Assembly: GCF_023856365.1 (NCBI RefSeq)
Contig: NC_064540.1
Coordinates: 25,908,474 to 25,972,473 of the forward strand
Length of the DNA stretch: 64,000 nucleotides
DNA from: Brienomyrus brachyistius
Taxonomy: Eukaryota > Chordata > Actinopteri > Osteoglossiformes > Mormyridae
Direction of reading: 5' to 3'
A program made the translations under genes and the position numbers. Below the pieces are notes generated by a model. The model ran no database searches. It saw nothing but the letters and a program-made list of their open reading frames with translations, and had not been told where the DNA came from. Of the stretch, positions 20,265 to 31,086 are shown one piece after another; positions within the stretch are counted from its first letter, which is position 1, and each line of letters begins with the position of its first letter.

Positions 20265-20312
20265 CATCCATCCATCCATTTTCCAAACTGCTTATCCTGC
20301 TGGGTCGCGGGG
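20265..20312 (-). mobile_element. 5'-truncated copy of the (GGAT)n-tailed SINE with perfect target-site duplication
   Basis: Only 48 bp of the element's 3' end is present, read on the minus strand as ccgcgacccagcaggataag, then the tggaaaatgg junction and GGAT tail. It is bracketed by a perfect 14-bp direct repeat, agggtcttgttctc, at 20251-20264 and 20313-20326. This is the structure left by target-primed reverse transcription with early termination. Confidence 0.85.
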
Positions 20313-21627
20313 AGGGTCTTGTTCTCATTCACTCCAAATCAATCAATAAATCAATCAGACCTTATTAAAGACCACATTTTTACTAGCGATTTTATCACGA
20401 AGAGTGATTTATGGTAACATTTCCCAAAGAAGTCAATACTGGGAATTTCATCCCCTGACTCAAGCAGTACTCAAGGAGTCTCCAAGATTTACTGGGGGAT
20501 GTCCATAGGTGAGAGTGCTATTTTATTATTCTAATCTAAATTTTTCTGGTAGCCAGTATAGGGGGCAAATACAGCACTAATACTCACACATTGCTGGTTC
20601 AGCAAGATCTCCTGGCCAAAGCACCAGCGCAAGACACAAGAATCATTTTTGCAAAAAATAAAACATGGCTACAGACGTTTAGTTTCAGTTTAAAAAATGC
20701 ACAGAGCAGCATCACTCCTGGACAGTATTTTGATTTAAATGAGAGTCACTTAAAATATATTTCTAAATTAAATGCCAACTGTTGAGTCAACTGTACCACT
20801 AAGATTATTTACTGAGATATCCGTGTTGACCCAGAAACCAGCCACGTTCATCTTAAAATTTAAATGCATGTGGTGCTTAGTCACTTAAAAGCTACACTCA
20901 TGATTTCTGTCCTGCATTACTCATCCTTAATGTACTTCACATTGGTCTTAAGCTGAAAGAGCTGACATATTGCATTTGATTTGACAGATGCAAGAGGTCA
21001 GGCGCTATTGTATAATCAACACTTTCCTTGCAAGTTTTATCCCCATTGGCCAGAATACATAGAGGAAATAGAAGTGGGTGCAACTGAGTTCAGAATTTCA
21101 ACAATGTACTGAAAATACAAATAAACTTTTCATTCTGTAACAGATCAGCCGAAACCAAGACAATGTCTGCCAACTGCGACCAACACTCTGTTTCAGCCTG
21201 TCTGAGGGAATATGGTGATCCGTGGTGTCAGAAGTAACCCCTCAGTCCAAAAGCAGTCATTAGGACTCTCAAAAGAAAGAACTCAGTCAGTATATTGTCA
21301 AGGGATTTTATGATGTGTGAACCCAGACTGAAACATGGGATCAACTTTACTGGATTGTCAGTAGACATGGGGCCACAGGACATTACATATAACCAAAGGT
21401 TTAGAAAAAGTGAAGGACTTAAGACAGGCTTATAAGATATATCATTCAAATCCATATTGGGTATCTTTAATACAGTCTTGTTATATCTATCTTAAAAGAT
21501 CAAGTAACGCATTCAGAAGATTATTGTATATTTATATTATTTATAAATAATAAAAATAACCTTTCAAATTACAGGCAGAAGTTGCTTCATTACATTAAAA
21601 TCTTCATCTTACAGAAGAGGGTGGGAC

Positions 21628-21780
21628 ACAGGGGGCTTGGAGAATATCCCAGGCAGCAAAGGGCCAAGACAGGATTAAATCCAGGACAGGATGCCAGTAC
21701 ATGGCGGCACACACACGCACACATGTATGCATACACGCACACGCACACGCATACACACGCGTATGCATGCACATCACGGC
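21628..21780. repeat. SINE-like fragment ending in a (CA)n/(CG-CA)n microsatellite
   Basis: The segment reads cagggggcttggagaatatc, then aaatccaggacaggatgcca, and passes at about 21710 into cacacgcac repeats to 21775. It resembles the tail part of the (GGAT)n-tailed family read on the minus strand, but is much diverged. Confidence 0.45.
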
Positions 21781-22150
21781 TATTTTAGAGATGCCAATTT
21801 GCCTGACTGTTTGAGCCCTGAGGAAAGAAACCTGAATATCCAGAGAGAGCTTGTGCAACAGGGGAAGAACATGCACATGTATAGAATCATATATTTACAT
21901 TTGCATTTATTTGGGAGCATGTGAAAAAGCGATGCACATTTCAGGCAGATAATAAGTAACAAGGAGTATTTCACAAGCTTTTCTGCTTCTTTGCTGTTAG
22001 ATTCTCAGCTAATTCAGTAACTTTTTAAAATAGAAATCAAGGGTTGCCCTTATAATTGGAATAATTCACATTCTGTATCTCCCAGAAGCCCACTTAATTC
22101 TTCTAATTCTTGTGTGGTCATTATGCCAGGAGGCAGACATTTTATGTTTG

Positions 22151-22546
22151 ACAGTTTTCTTTTATTCCAAAGCATTCATTGTACAACTTAAAGTGGCAGA
22201 AAACATATCACTTAGCCGCTCAGATTTAGTCAGTGGGTTGGTTGAGACATTATTCAAGGAAACACATCTGCAACCACGGTGATAGCAGCTGAGGCATGGT
22301 TGGGCCAACAGTGTTTTTTTCCAATATAATCCAATATAATGAGGAGGCAGTCTCTAAGAACAAGTAAGGCTAGAAACAATTTACACATTGACTATATAAA
22401 TTAATATACAATTCAGACTGTGATTGCAATGATGAGTAGGACCTGCTACATTTTGAACGACGGTAACAGCCCTAAGAACATTTACAAAACATTAGCTACT
22501 GTAATATTATTCCTTGTCTTTTCCATATGAACGTTTAAATCTCTTG
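22151..22546. repeat. 396-bp tandem duplication, left copy
   Basis: By eye every base matches the segment at 22563-22958. The sequence is AT-rich and non-coding, including two adjacent ccaatataat units. Sixteen bases (22547-22562) separate the copies. The absence of differences implies a very recent event or an assembly artefact. Confidence 0.95.
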
Positions 22547-22560
22547 AAATTTTTCAAGAG
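22541..22560. repeat. Perfect 20-nt palindromic junction between duplicated copies
   Basis: The sequence ctcttgaaatttttcaagag forms a nine-base-pair stem with a two-base centre. Its left arm is the end of the left copy; its right arm is extra sequence before the right copy. At the corresponding end of the right copy (22953-22965) the sequence continues ctcttgtaatttta, so the fold-back exists only at the junction. Confidence 0.9.
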
Positions 22561-22562
22561 AA

Positions 22563-22958
22563 ACAGTTTTCTTTTATTCCAAAGCATTCATTGTACAACT
22601 TAAAGTGGCAGAAAACATATCACTTAGCCGCTCAGATTTAGTCAGTGGGTTGGTTGAGACATTATTCAAGGAAACACATCTGCAACCACGGTGATAGCAG
22701 CTGAGGCATGGTTGGGCCAACAGTGTTTTTTTCCAATATAATCCAATATAATGAGGAGGCAGTCTCTAAGAACAAGTAAGGCTAGAAACAATTTACACAT
22801 TGACTATATAAATTAATATACAATTCAGACTGTGATTGCAATGATGAGTAGGACCTGCTACATTTTGAACGACGGTAACAGCCCTAAGAACATTTACAAA
22901 ACATTAGCTACTGTAATATTATTCCTTGTCTTTTCCATATGAACGTTTAAATCTCTTG
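22563..22958. repeat. 396-bp tandem duplication, right copy
   Basis: It matches the left copy base for base at an offset of 412. After 22958 the sequence runs into unique DNA, and the left copy's outer flank (before 22151) is unrelated to the sequence before 22563 apart from an A-rich few bases. Confidence 0.95.
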
Positions 22959-23355
22959 TAATTTTAATCATATTGGTGGTGAAACAAACCATATTTGTGA
23001 CAGAAATCTGTCATTTTTAACTAGTGGATGGACATATAAGAATGTTATGAGGAATAAGCAAAATGGATTGAGAGCTAAAAGAAAATGTATTATTACCAGG
23101 GGCCAGGACATTGAAGACAAGCACTTCAAAAGAGTGAAACCCGTGTTTAGTTTTCCAATTTGAACAGAGACCAGAATAGTACATTAGAGAAACACTACCC
23201 TCATCTGCAGGATGAGGATTTTGATCAAAGGAGTGACTGAGTACAGAAGACTAACCTAAAGAAGGGCACTCATCAAAACCAAGCCAGGTTCTAGTAAGAA
23301 ACAATATATCAGGTTCCTTCATAAGCTCAGTTGCAAGCAAACATACATGTCCGCC

Positions 23356-23525
23356 TGTCCATCCATCCATCCGTCCATCGTTCATCACCCCCTGTTCAGA
23401 ATGGTTTCAGTGAGGATTTCAGACAACAAAGGGCATGGGGCAGGGGATACCATGGGTTGGATGCCAGTCCATTGCAGGATATACACTCTCACACACTATG
23501 GGCAATTTAGAGACAACCAACACAT
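23356..23525. repeat. SINE-tail-like fragment, minus orientation
   Basis: It begins catccatccatccgtccatc, contains ggttggatgccagtccattg and acactctcacacactatggg, and ends in tttagagacaaccaac. This parallels the reverse-complemented tail and body of the (GGAT)n-tailed family. It is diverged. Confidence 0.5.
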
Positions 23526-23564
23526 CCTAAGGAAAACCACATCAATGGAGCGACAATGTGTAAA

Positions 23565-23660
23565 TTCCAAAGAGACACTAAGAAACTTAAAAGGTGGTCC
23601 CCACATTGTCAAAATAGCAGGTCCCCACATTATAACATATGCATAACCCACACATACACC
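23565..23660. repeat. ggtccccacatt repeat, left part
   Basis: Two ggtccccacatt blocks occur at about 23586 and 23622. Related ttatggggaccaaatg and acccacaatgtg blocks recur at 24693-24725, on the far side of the Tc1 remnant. The motif is common in fish interspersed repeats that also carry gggtta-rich and (TG)n parts, as at 24820-24975 here. Confidence 0.5.
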
Positions 23661-23694
23661 CAACCCCCAAAGAGCCAAAACCACCATGACCGTC

Positions 23695-24603
23695 TGCCCA
23701 ATATTCTGTTGGTCCTCCACGTGCCACCAAAACAGCTGTGACCCTTTCGGACAAGGGTTCAACAAGACCTCTGAAGGTATCTTTGTATTTGGCACGAAGA
23801 TATCAGCAGCGATCCTTTAATTCCCCAAAGATACATGATGGAGTCCCTGTGGATTAGACTCTCTGTCCCAGCGCAACTGCGAGATGTTCGCTGGGACTCA
23901 GATCTGGAGAGTCTGGTGAGTAGGATAACGCTGAACTCTTTGTCATGTCCTGCAAACCATTCCTGAACAGTTCAAACACATTACCACATTGACAGGTGAC
24001 TATAGTTGCCATAAATGGGTGTATATGGTCTGCAACAATGTCATGATAAGTACCGCGTGAATGGCCAGACTCAGGAGTTCCCAACAGAACACTGCCCAGC
24101 ATCACACTCTCTCCACTGGCTTGTCTTCTTCCTCCAGTGCATCCTGGAGCCACCTGTTCCCCAAGGAAATGGAGCACATGCACCTGCCCATCTACATGAT
24201 GTGAAAGGAAACCAGATTTTCTTCCACTGGTCCTGATCTCTACATGCCCATTGCAGGTGCATCAGCCATTTGGGGAGGGGTATGCATGGGCACTGTGACT
24301 GCCCTGCAGCTGTGCAGCCCCATATGCTGCAGGTGTGCATGATGCAGCCATTTCAGCCCAGAATTAAAGTTTTGCATCAGTTGTGCTATAGTAGCTCTCC
24401 TGTCATTTTAGAGCAGAGTACAGCCTCCGTCGCCCCCACACATCAAAGTGGCCAATTCATGGTTTTCCCCTCTTCTGACCCCTGTTGACAGGTACTCACC
24501 AGCACTGAGTGGCAGCACCCCACAAGCCCTGCGGTTTCAGCGAAGCTCCAATGCAGTCATCTGGCCATGACGATTTGTCACTTAGATGTTACCGCTTGCC
24601 CAT
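23695..24603 (-). pseudogene. Degenerate Tc1/mariner transposase
   Basis: The minus strand preserves the outline of a widespread fish Tc1-like transposase in pieces. It starts at ATG 24603-24601 (M-G-K-R, then an immediate stop), has a helix-turn-helix region largely lost, then HLQWACRD and QWKKIWF (frame at 24340-24071), a frameshift, then APGCTGGRRQ and SGESVMLGSVLLGTPESG (frame at 24183-23854), IVADHIHPFM, SPDSPDLSPSEHLAV (family SPDLNPIEHLW), and VLVARGGPTEYW near 23700. Stops and at least one frameshift make it inactive. The expected catalytic DDE set cannot be confirmed because the QDNAPCH-type motif is lost. The element acts by cut-and-paste at TA sites when intact. Confidence 0.88.
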
Positions 24604-24689
24604 TTGTCATGCATCAGACTTGTTGCCTATGAATACCAGCTGTTCACGTAATATTCAGTATATCCCATGTCTTGTTTGTAGAAAATCAT

Positions 24690-24921
24690 TATTATTATGG
24701 GGACCAAATGTACCCACAATGTGAAAAAAAACCTGTAATTTTGATGTTTTTGGAGACCGTTTTTTATCGAAATCGGTAACTGCATTCAAAAAACTAAATT
24801 GTCAAAAGTATTTTGTTTGGTTGTGGTTAGAGCTGGATAAGGGTTAAGATTGACATTGTTAAGATTAGGGTTTTTCCCACAGAAATGAATTGACAGTCCA
24901 CAGTGTGTGTGTGTGTGTGTG

Positions 24922-24953
<32 letters not shown>

Positions 24954-24975
24954 CGTGTGTGTGTGTGTGCGTGTG
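24690..24975. repeat. ggggacc repeat, right part, with (TG)n tract
   Basis: It begins ttattatggggaccaaatg and continues through a segment with ggttgtggttagagctgg and ataagggttaagattgac to a (TG)n run at 24903-24975 with a few C interruptions. With 23565-23660 it may be the two halves of one older repeat into which the Tc1 element inserted; that is inference. Confidence 0.5.
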
Positions 24976-25189
24976 GCTCCTGCTCCAACGCTGCTTACAC
25001 TCGTACCTGAGCATTCACTGGAAGCTCAGCCTAGCTGCACTTATGCCACCTGACTCCTTGACAGCATGTGCATTTGTACATTTTCAATGTGCTGTCTACC
25101 TCACAGCTCATCACTTTGGACAAAAGTGTCTGCTAAATATGCTAATGTATATGTAAATAAATTAAAACTCTGCTTTCAGTTCAGATCTT

Positions 25190-25330
25190 CTGCTCATGGC
25201 CTTGCACCAATAACCTCCGGGATAGGCTCCGGACCCCACGTGACCCTGAATAGGACAAGTAGTTACAGCAGATGTATGTATGTATGTGTGTGTGGATGGA
25301 TGGATGGATGGATGGATGGATGGATGGATT
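25190..25330 (+). repeat. SINE tail fragment with (GGAT)n expansion
   Basis: cctccgggataggctccgga, then ccacgtgaccctgaatagg, is the 3' end of the (GGAT)n-tailed family. The tail has become a (TGTA)n/(GGAT)n microsatellite at 25272-25328. Confidence 0.65.
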
Positions 25331-26514
25331 TTCTTCTTGTGATTCTTGCAGAGAAACATGTCTGGCTACTTATCAAGTTATTGCAAGAAATACCACAATC
25401 TAGTGGTTTAAATGGCCTAGTTATACAGTGTCAGGTAATAAAGTCACTTTCTGTAGAACAAAATTGAATCAGGGGTTCATTGAAGCTTGCATTTTTGGAA
25501 GACAGTAAGGCTGCCACTTGTCCTCATTCCTGATTGATGGGTTACAACTGGACAGAAAAAAAATGAACAGAAGAATCACATTATGCAAGACAGAGACTGC
25601 CTCTTGTAAAAAAAAAAAGCCAGTCCCCCCCACCCACCCCCCTGCAAGGTATCTAAGCTATCTATAAATCCCACATTATTTGAGGAACATCATTCAGACT
25701 TGTCAACCAGAAAATGATAACGGTTCATAAATGACTGATAAGATTTATATCACTTAACTGAATCTTACTGTGGACCTGCAGGAGACATTTATTAATGTCT
25801 TTCACTTATAATTCAGAAGGTTAATTCAGCAACAATTATAGCCGCATTATAATGCCCCTCGCACATTTCAGAGAAAGCATTTTAGTCCTTTGAAAGCTCC
25901 CTGCTGAAATACGTTCATGGGTGGTTTTTAGATATCTCATTCCGCCCAGAAATTAAAACGCATGACATTAATATTACAATGAGGTGGAGTAAAAAATGTG
26001 TGAAATTACTTTGAATCATGGATTCTTATTAGTCCGGAACAAAGGAGAATGAAAGTGGATAAAAAGATGAACTGATAATTGGTGTCTTAAAATACTGTAC
26101 ACAAATAAGATACTCTCAACATAAGTAGATAGATAAATTATATCCTGACTATAATATTGTTGATGACAAAAACATTAAAGCTTTAAACCATAATTTTATA
26201 ATGAATTAAAATAATAAATAAAGATCAATGTTATAGCTGGACTGACACGCTGGATAGCCAGTTAGGAATACTTGTGTTATGTACACAGAGGGACTGACAA
26301 AGCAGCAACATTTCCAACTTCTACCATGTATCAGCTACAAATACTTCAGCAGTTTGATACAGGAGCTGTCAAAGCAACAAAAGGTAGCCAGAGCTCCAAC
26401 TCAGTCACAAAAAATGCAAAATCATTTAAAGCATAACAGCATATGCCAAACATCTTCCATGAGTAACAATGGTGACAATCTGAAGAGCTCAGATGGACAC
26501 TTAACGAGGTATTT

Positions 26515-26660
26515 GTGGGGTGTGGTGTACCTCAGTGGGTTAGGGACATGTGATTATCTCCAGAAGGTCATGAGTTTAAATCCCTTGGCTGGCAGAATTG
26601 TCATATCGTTGTCGGACCCTTGAGTAAGGCCCTTAACCCTAACTACCACAGAACTGAATC
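26515..26660 (+). mobile_element. tRNA-like SINE, second family, diverged copy
   Basis: The head gtggtgtacctcagtgggtt and the B-box-like gagtttaaatccc are followed by cggacccttgagtaaggccc, as in the copy at 19.1 kb. Confidence 0.55.
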
Positions 26661-27354
26661 AGCACTGCTGTATCCTAGTCTCAAAAAACTGTATGATGTA
26701 AGCTTAAAAAAGTTACAAGGAATAAGAAACCTAGAAATCTGAACAATGTAGGAAAGCAATACAATGTGATTAACCTGGATCGGTTTATCTTTGGATCGGT
26801 TTAAATCCAGAAGATGCTTTCTACTTGCAATGTCTATTGCAAACTGTTAAACATTAAGGCAGATCCAAAATGACATGGCCAGTCATTTAGTGGGAGTCTT
26901 CAGTTGCTCTGTATAATGGTCAAGGAATATTTTGGGCTATTTTACAGAATCAGCTAAACCCTGTGGTATGAATGCTGTTTCCTCATGATGTTCCCATATT
27001 CCAAGGTGATGATACCACCAGTAAACCCGATAAACAAATTCAAGTGTTTTTATGAACACAAGGAAGAATTCAATTGCCTTCCAAGCTCCCCCTCCCCCCA
27101 ATCATTAGATATAAAAATAATTGAACATGTATGACAAGTTCTAGAGAGCAAGCTGTAAAGTAGATCATGTCATCGCTGCCATCCTTCAAACAATTGGAGG
27201 CCTTTTTTTCTTGAAGATTATCCAATATTCCATTAAATACTTCAGTGACTGCATTCCAAAGAGGACTGAAGCCGTTCTAAAAGCAGATAGTTGCCCTAAT
27301 CCTTAGGTCATCAATATGTATATTACAGCTGTTAAGGGATGTTAGGTTGTTTAG

Positions 27355-27480
27355 GTATACATACATGATGTTTATGAATGTTTTATGAATACTTAATGAA
27401 TACATTATGAAGGTGTATTGAACGTTTTATGAATGCAATATAAAGGCATTATGAAGGTGCAGTTAACATAAAGCATTACC
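27355..27480. mobile_element. AT-rich MITE-like repeat related to the 9.6-kb copy
   Basis: Blocks tttatgaatg, cttaatgaatacattatg and aaggcattatgaaggtgcag are followed by acataaagcattaccg, a phrase I know from recurrent fish MITEs. Ends were not resolved. Confidence 0.5.
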
Positions 27481-28063
27481 GCATTTTGTTAGGTGCTCCC
27501 TTTAGTTTTGTTCACCTTCAGTATATTTTGGTCTTTTAAAGCGGCAGGCTGTGGAACAGAGGACTCTCAAACTGAAAACCAAACAAGACCAAACATGAAG
27601 AAAGCCTACTGTACTTATGCCAAGTAAGCTCATTATAGGACGAGACAAACCTCAAGCCATTCCTCCTAGGCTTCCTCCAATAGTTCCGTCTATCCACCCA
27701 AAAGACCCTTTAAAATATTCTATGCAATGAAAGCCAGTTATGTGTAGGAAGGGGATATGTGACAATTTTTCAAAAGGCATTTGATTAGAAAGGAACACAC
27801 ATGCACTTATATACATTCCTTTGTGTTCTATTGTATATTGTATTCTATTGTTCTATTGTAATGAAATGCTCTTTTAATTTCATTACATGGTTTGGTAAAT
27901 ATGTACAACTGCAAAAGAATCAATTACAATAAGTTTGTGTCAAGGCAAATTACTTTGGTACTGAAAAATATCTTGGAAGGCAATTGCCCTGCATATACAG
28001 CAGACATGGAGAGCAGTATATCGCCAATGATTGCCCCATTTCTCTATGCAAACTTTACTGATA

Positions 28064-28290
28064 AATCCATCCATTTTCCAAACCGCTTATCCTTCCGGGT
28101 CGCGGGGGGTGCGGAGCCTATCCCGGAAGCTATGGGCACGAGGCAGGAAACAACCCAGGATGGGGGGCCAGCCCATCGCAGGGCACACTCACACACCATT
28201 CACTCACACATGCACACCTACGGGCAATTTAGCAACTCCAATTAGCCTCAGCATTTTTTGGACTGTGGGGGGACACAGGAGAACAGGCAG
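28064..28290 (-). mobile_element. SINE copy ((GGAT)n-tailed family), 5'-truncated
   Basis: Read on the minus strand it goes from a body segment (ggactgtggggggacacagg in plus orientation) to the ccgcgacccggaaggataag tail and ggatggat end at 28064. The head with the A and B boxes is missing. No clear target-site duplication was seen. Confidence 0.75.
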
Positions 28291-31055
28291 GTAATAATCT
28301 AAAGCACTGTTTTATCAACACCAAAAAGGAAAATAGTTTTTATTCAGTTTATAAAGACCTCTGCCAAGAACTGCAGTATATAGATTCTAGTGATAAAGGC
28401 TGCCTTAAATAAATGGCCTTAAGCAAAGAAAATGCGAGTGTGTAGCTAGCAGAGAGCGCCTTTTTAATGAACTATTCTTCGATTAACAAAGCTGATGACA
28501 GGCCTAATTTTCATGTCCTTTTCGTTGTTTACGTCATAACTTTAAAGCGGAATTCTTGAGACAAAATGGTCTGATGATTGTCTGAATATGTTTTTTTTTT
28601 TATTTAAACAAGGACAGTGCACAACAAAACATGAATGCTGTATAACACGGAAAGATGCATTGTACCAGGGTTACGCAAGATTACTTTTTTCCACCCGTAG
28701 TCCTTGAGCAGGTAGCTGGAACAACAAATTAAAAACAGAACAAGATTTAAATGATGTACACAATACAGGTCAAAAAATCTGAGAACATAATGAAGTCTGG
28801 AAATTCTGATGTTACGAATCATCTTAGCAAGTAATTAAAAATGATTTTTCCTTTTCACGCCTAAATATAGTTTGTTTTCAACAGTACCGAATCAGGAATT
28901 AACGCCCTTTAACGCCCTTGTCATTAACGAGGTGAGGCCTTGCTAAAAAAAATACCAGGTTAATGACCAGCCCCCTCTCCTGCTAATTACATTCCCCACT
29001 AATTGTACTCATCACGGCGAAACATAACGAAGCCTGCCTGATTTTAACCAAAACCCAAATTTTCTTTGAATTGTTGAATAGCTGGAGGTCTCTCAGATTC
29101 CAGCCCAAAATAATGGCTTTACATTTAATTCTAATTAGTCTCCTGAGTCTCTGTGGAGATGGGTGAGCCATGCAGGGATCCAAATTAATGGGACAAGGCA
29201 GGTTTTTTTTCCCAAACAATTCCTCTTGGAGATATTTAGATGCGGGGAAATTCCTAGAAGAGGCTGCTAACCTTCTCTGTCTACGCTAGACTATAATTTC
29301 TGATATTATACTCCAATAGGTAACCAATATGTAGTTAATATAGTATTTTTCCACAGTATCCAGATATTAAATAATCCATCCATGCTTTGAAGTTTAAAAC
29401 CATTCTCCCACATGCATGTGTTACAATACTGGACTTGATACACTCAGTAAAAATACATTTTATTGACTTCCAAAACAAACAGAATCCTAGGTAGGACACT
29501 GCAATTCTGACTTTCCACTTGTCCCTGAGACCATGGACAGAAGACCACAGGAAACGGGTAATTAGTGGGACACCAAAGCTGCTGACGTGGAGTAGTACCA
29601 GGACAAGGTGTACAGAGCCATTCAACGGTGGAGCATAGCCTTCTGGGACCCAACAATTCATTTTTGTCCTCTGTAGAGGACATTGCGTTTTTTCTCGTAT
29701 CTCTTGTACTATGCAAGACATTCTGTTAAGTCCCATTGTTCCTTAAGGAGAACAGTAAGGGTTTCAAGACGACGTCAAATGGCGTCATATTTTCCCTGAG
29801 TCTCAAGAGGGTAGGAGATATGAGGAACAGGAACCAGGAAATGGGATGGAAATACACAGACAAAATAACCAACATAAACCAAAAGCAAAACTTTGGCCAT
29901 CAGATGCATAAATCCAGCTAATCAAGACCACAAAAGCAGCCTACAACCATGAGAGCAAAGACGAAATGTCAGTTAACTAAGAAGGCAAACACTCAAAGAG
30001 ATGAAAACAGGACTGTCCACCTGAGCAAAGCTCACTGCCAGGTCTAAAGAGAGCGTGGAACTAACAAGAGAATCTGCAGTTAGCTTCTTCCAATTCACAG
30101 CAAGGACATACTGTATGCAACTTCATCGAGGGTGTAACAGCCGGCCAACAAAGTTTAAAATTGGAAATGCATTCCCCAGAATTCAAGATGTGCATAAACT
30201 TCCTCATGTATTTCTTCCCCATAAAATTCTTTCCCCAATAAACCTGCCCCAGCAAACATTTCCATTTCCACAATTTGATAATACCACATTTTCATCAAAC
30301 CTGTGCCAAAATAACTGTAAGCAGTCTTTACTCATAAAGGGTAAAAATTCATCATTACATTCAATGTGAGTTCAACATTCTCCCTTCCTTACGGTATCCA
30401 AAAGGTTTAATTGGAAGTCTGTAGTCTATTTATTCATTTATTCGGCTTACGTCTTCATTTTGCTACAAAGGAAAATGCATTGTTTGCTTGTTACAACTGA
30501 CATCACAAAATTCTAAGAACAAAATCGATTGTAATGGTGTATTTGGTTTGGGCCATATTCTCGCTTAGCATGAAGTACAAGTGTGAGGAGTTAATGTGGT
30601 ATTCACCAGTGGTCTCAAGGTCACACCATACAGCTTCATAGTCCTTTCGGTGTCAGATAATCTGATAAATCCTGTCGAGCCATAACATATGCTGGAAAAG
30701 TCTCAACTTGGTGATAAATTATTTAAGTCAATCTCAGAAAAAGAGGAGCATAGAGGTCTGTGAGATCAATGACATGTTAACTGTGAAATGAGAAGATTAA
30801 TACTGAGAGCGAATGAATTTTGCCAAGGCTGCATATTGTTCGCTTATTTTCCCTCACTGCCGTGACCATCACGGGTGTAGAAGATTAATTACTGAGAGCT
30901 GCAAAAGTGAGGAGTACCTTGTCCACACTTGCAATGTACTTATCATCGTTTGAACCACTGCAAAGGCCACCTGCATAAACAATCGAAACTCAAGGACAGA
31001 CACTGAATCTATGAAACACCTGCACAGCACATTAATCAGGGCTGGGGTGGCTTGG

Positions 31056-31086
31056 AAATAAATAAATAAATAAATAAATAAATAAA
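31056..31086. repeat. (AAAT)n microsatellite
   Basis: A run of aaat units is seen directly. Confidence 0.95.

Noticed and set aside
24890..25156. Open frame starting with a (VC)n stretch
   Set aside because: Produced by the (TG)n tract; the remainder has no coding features.
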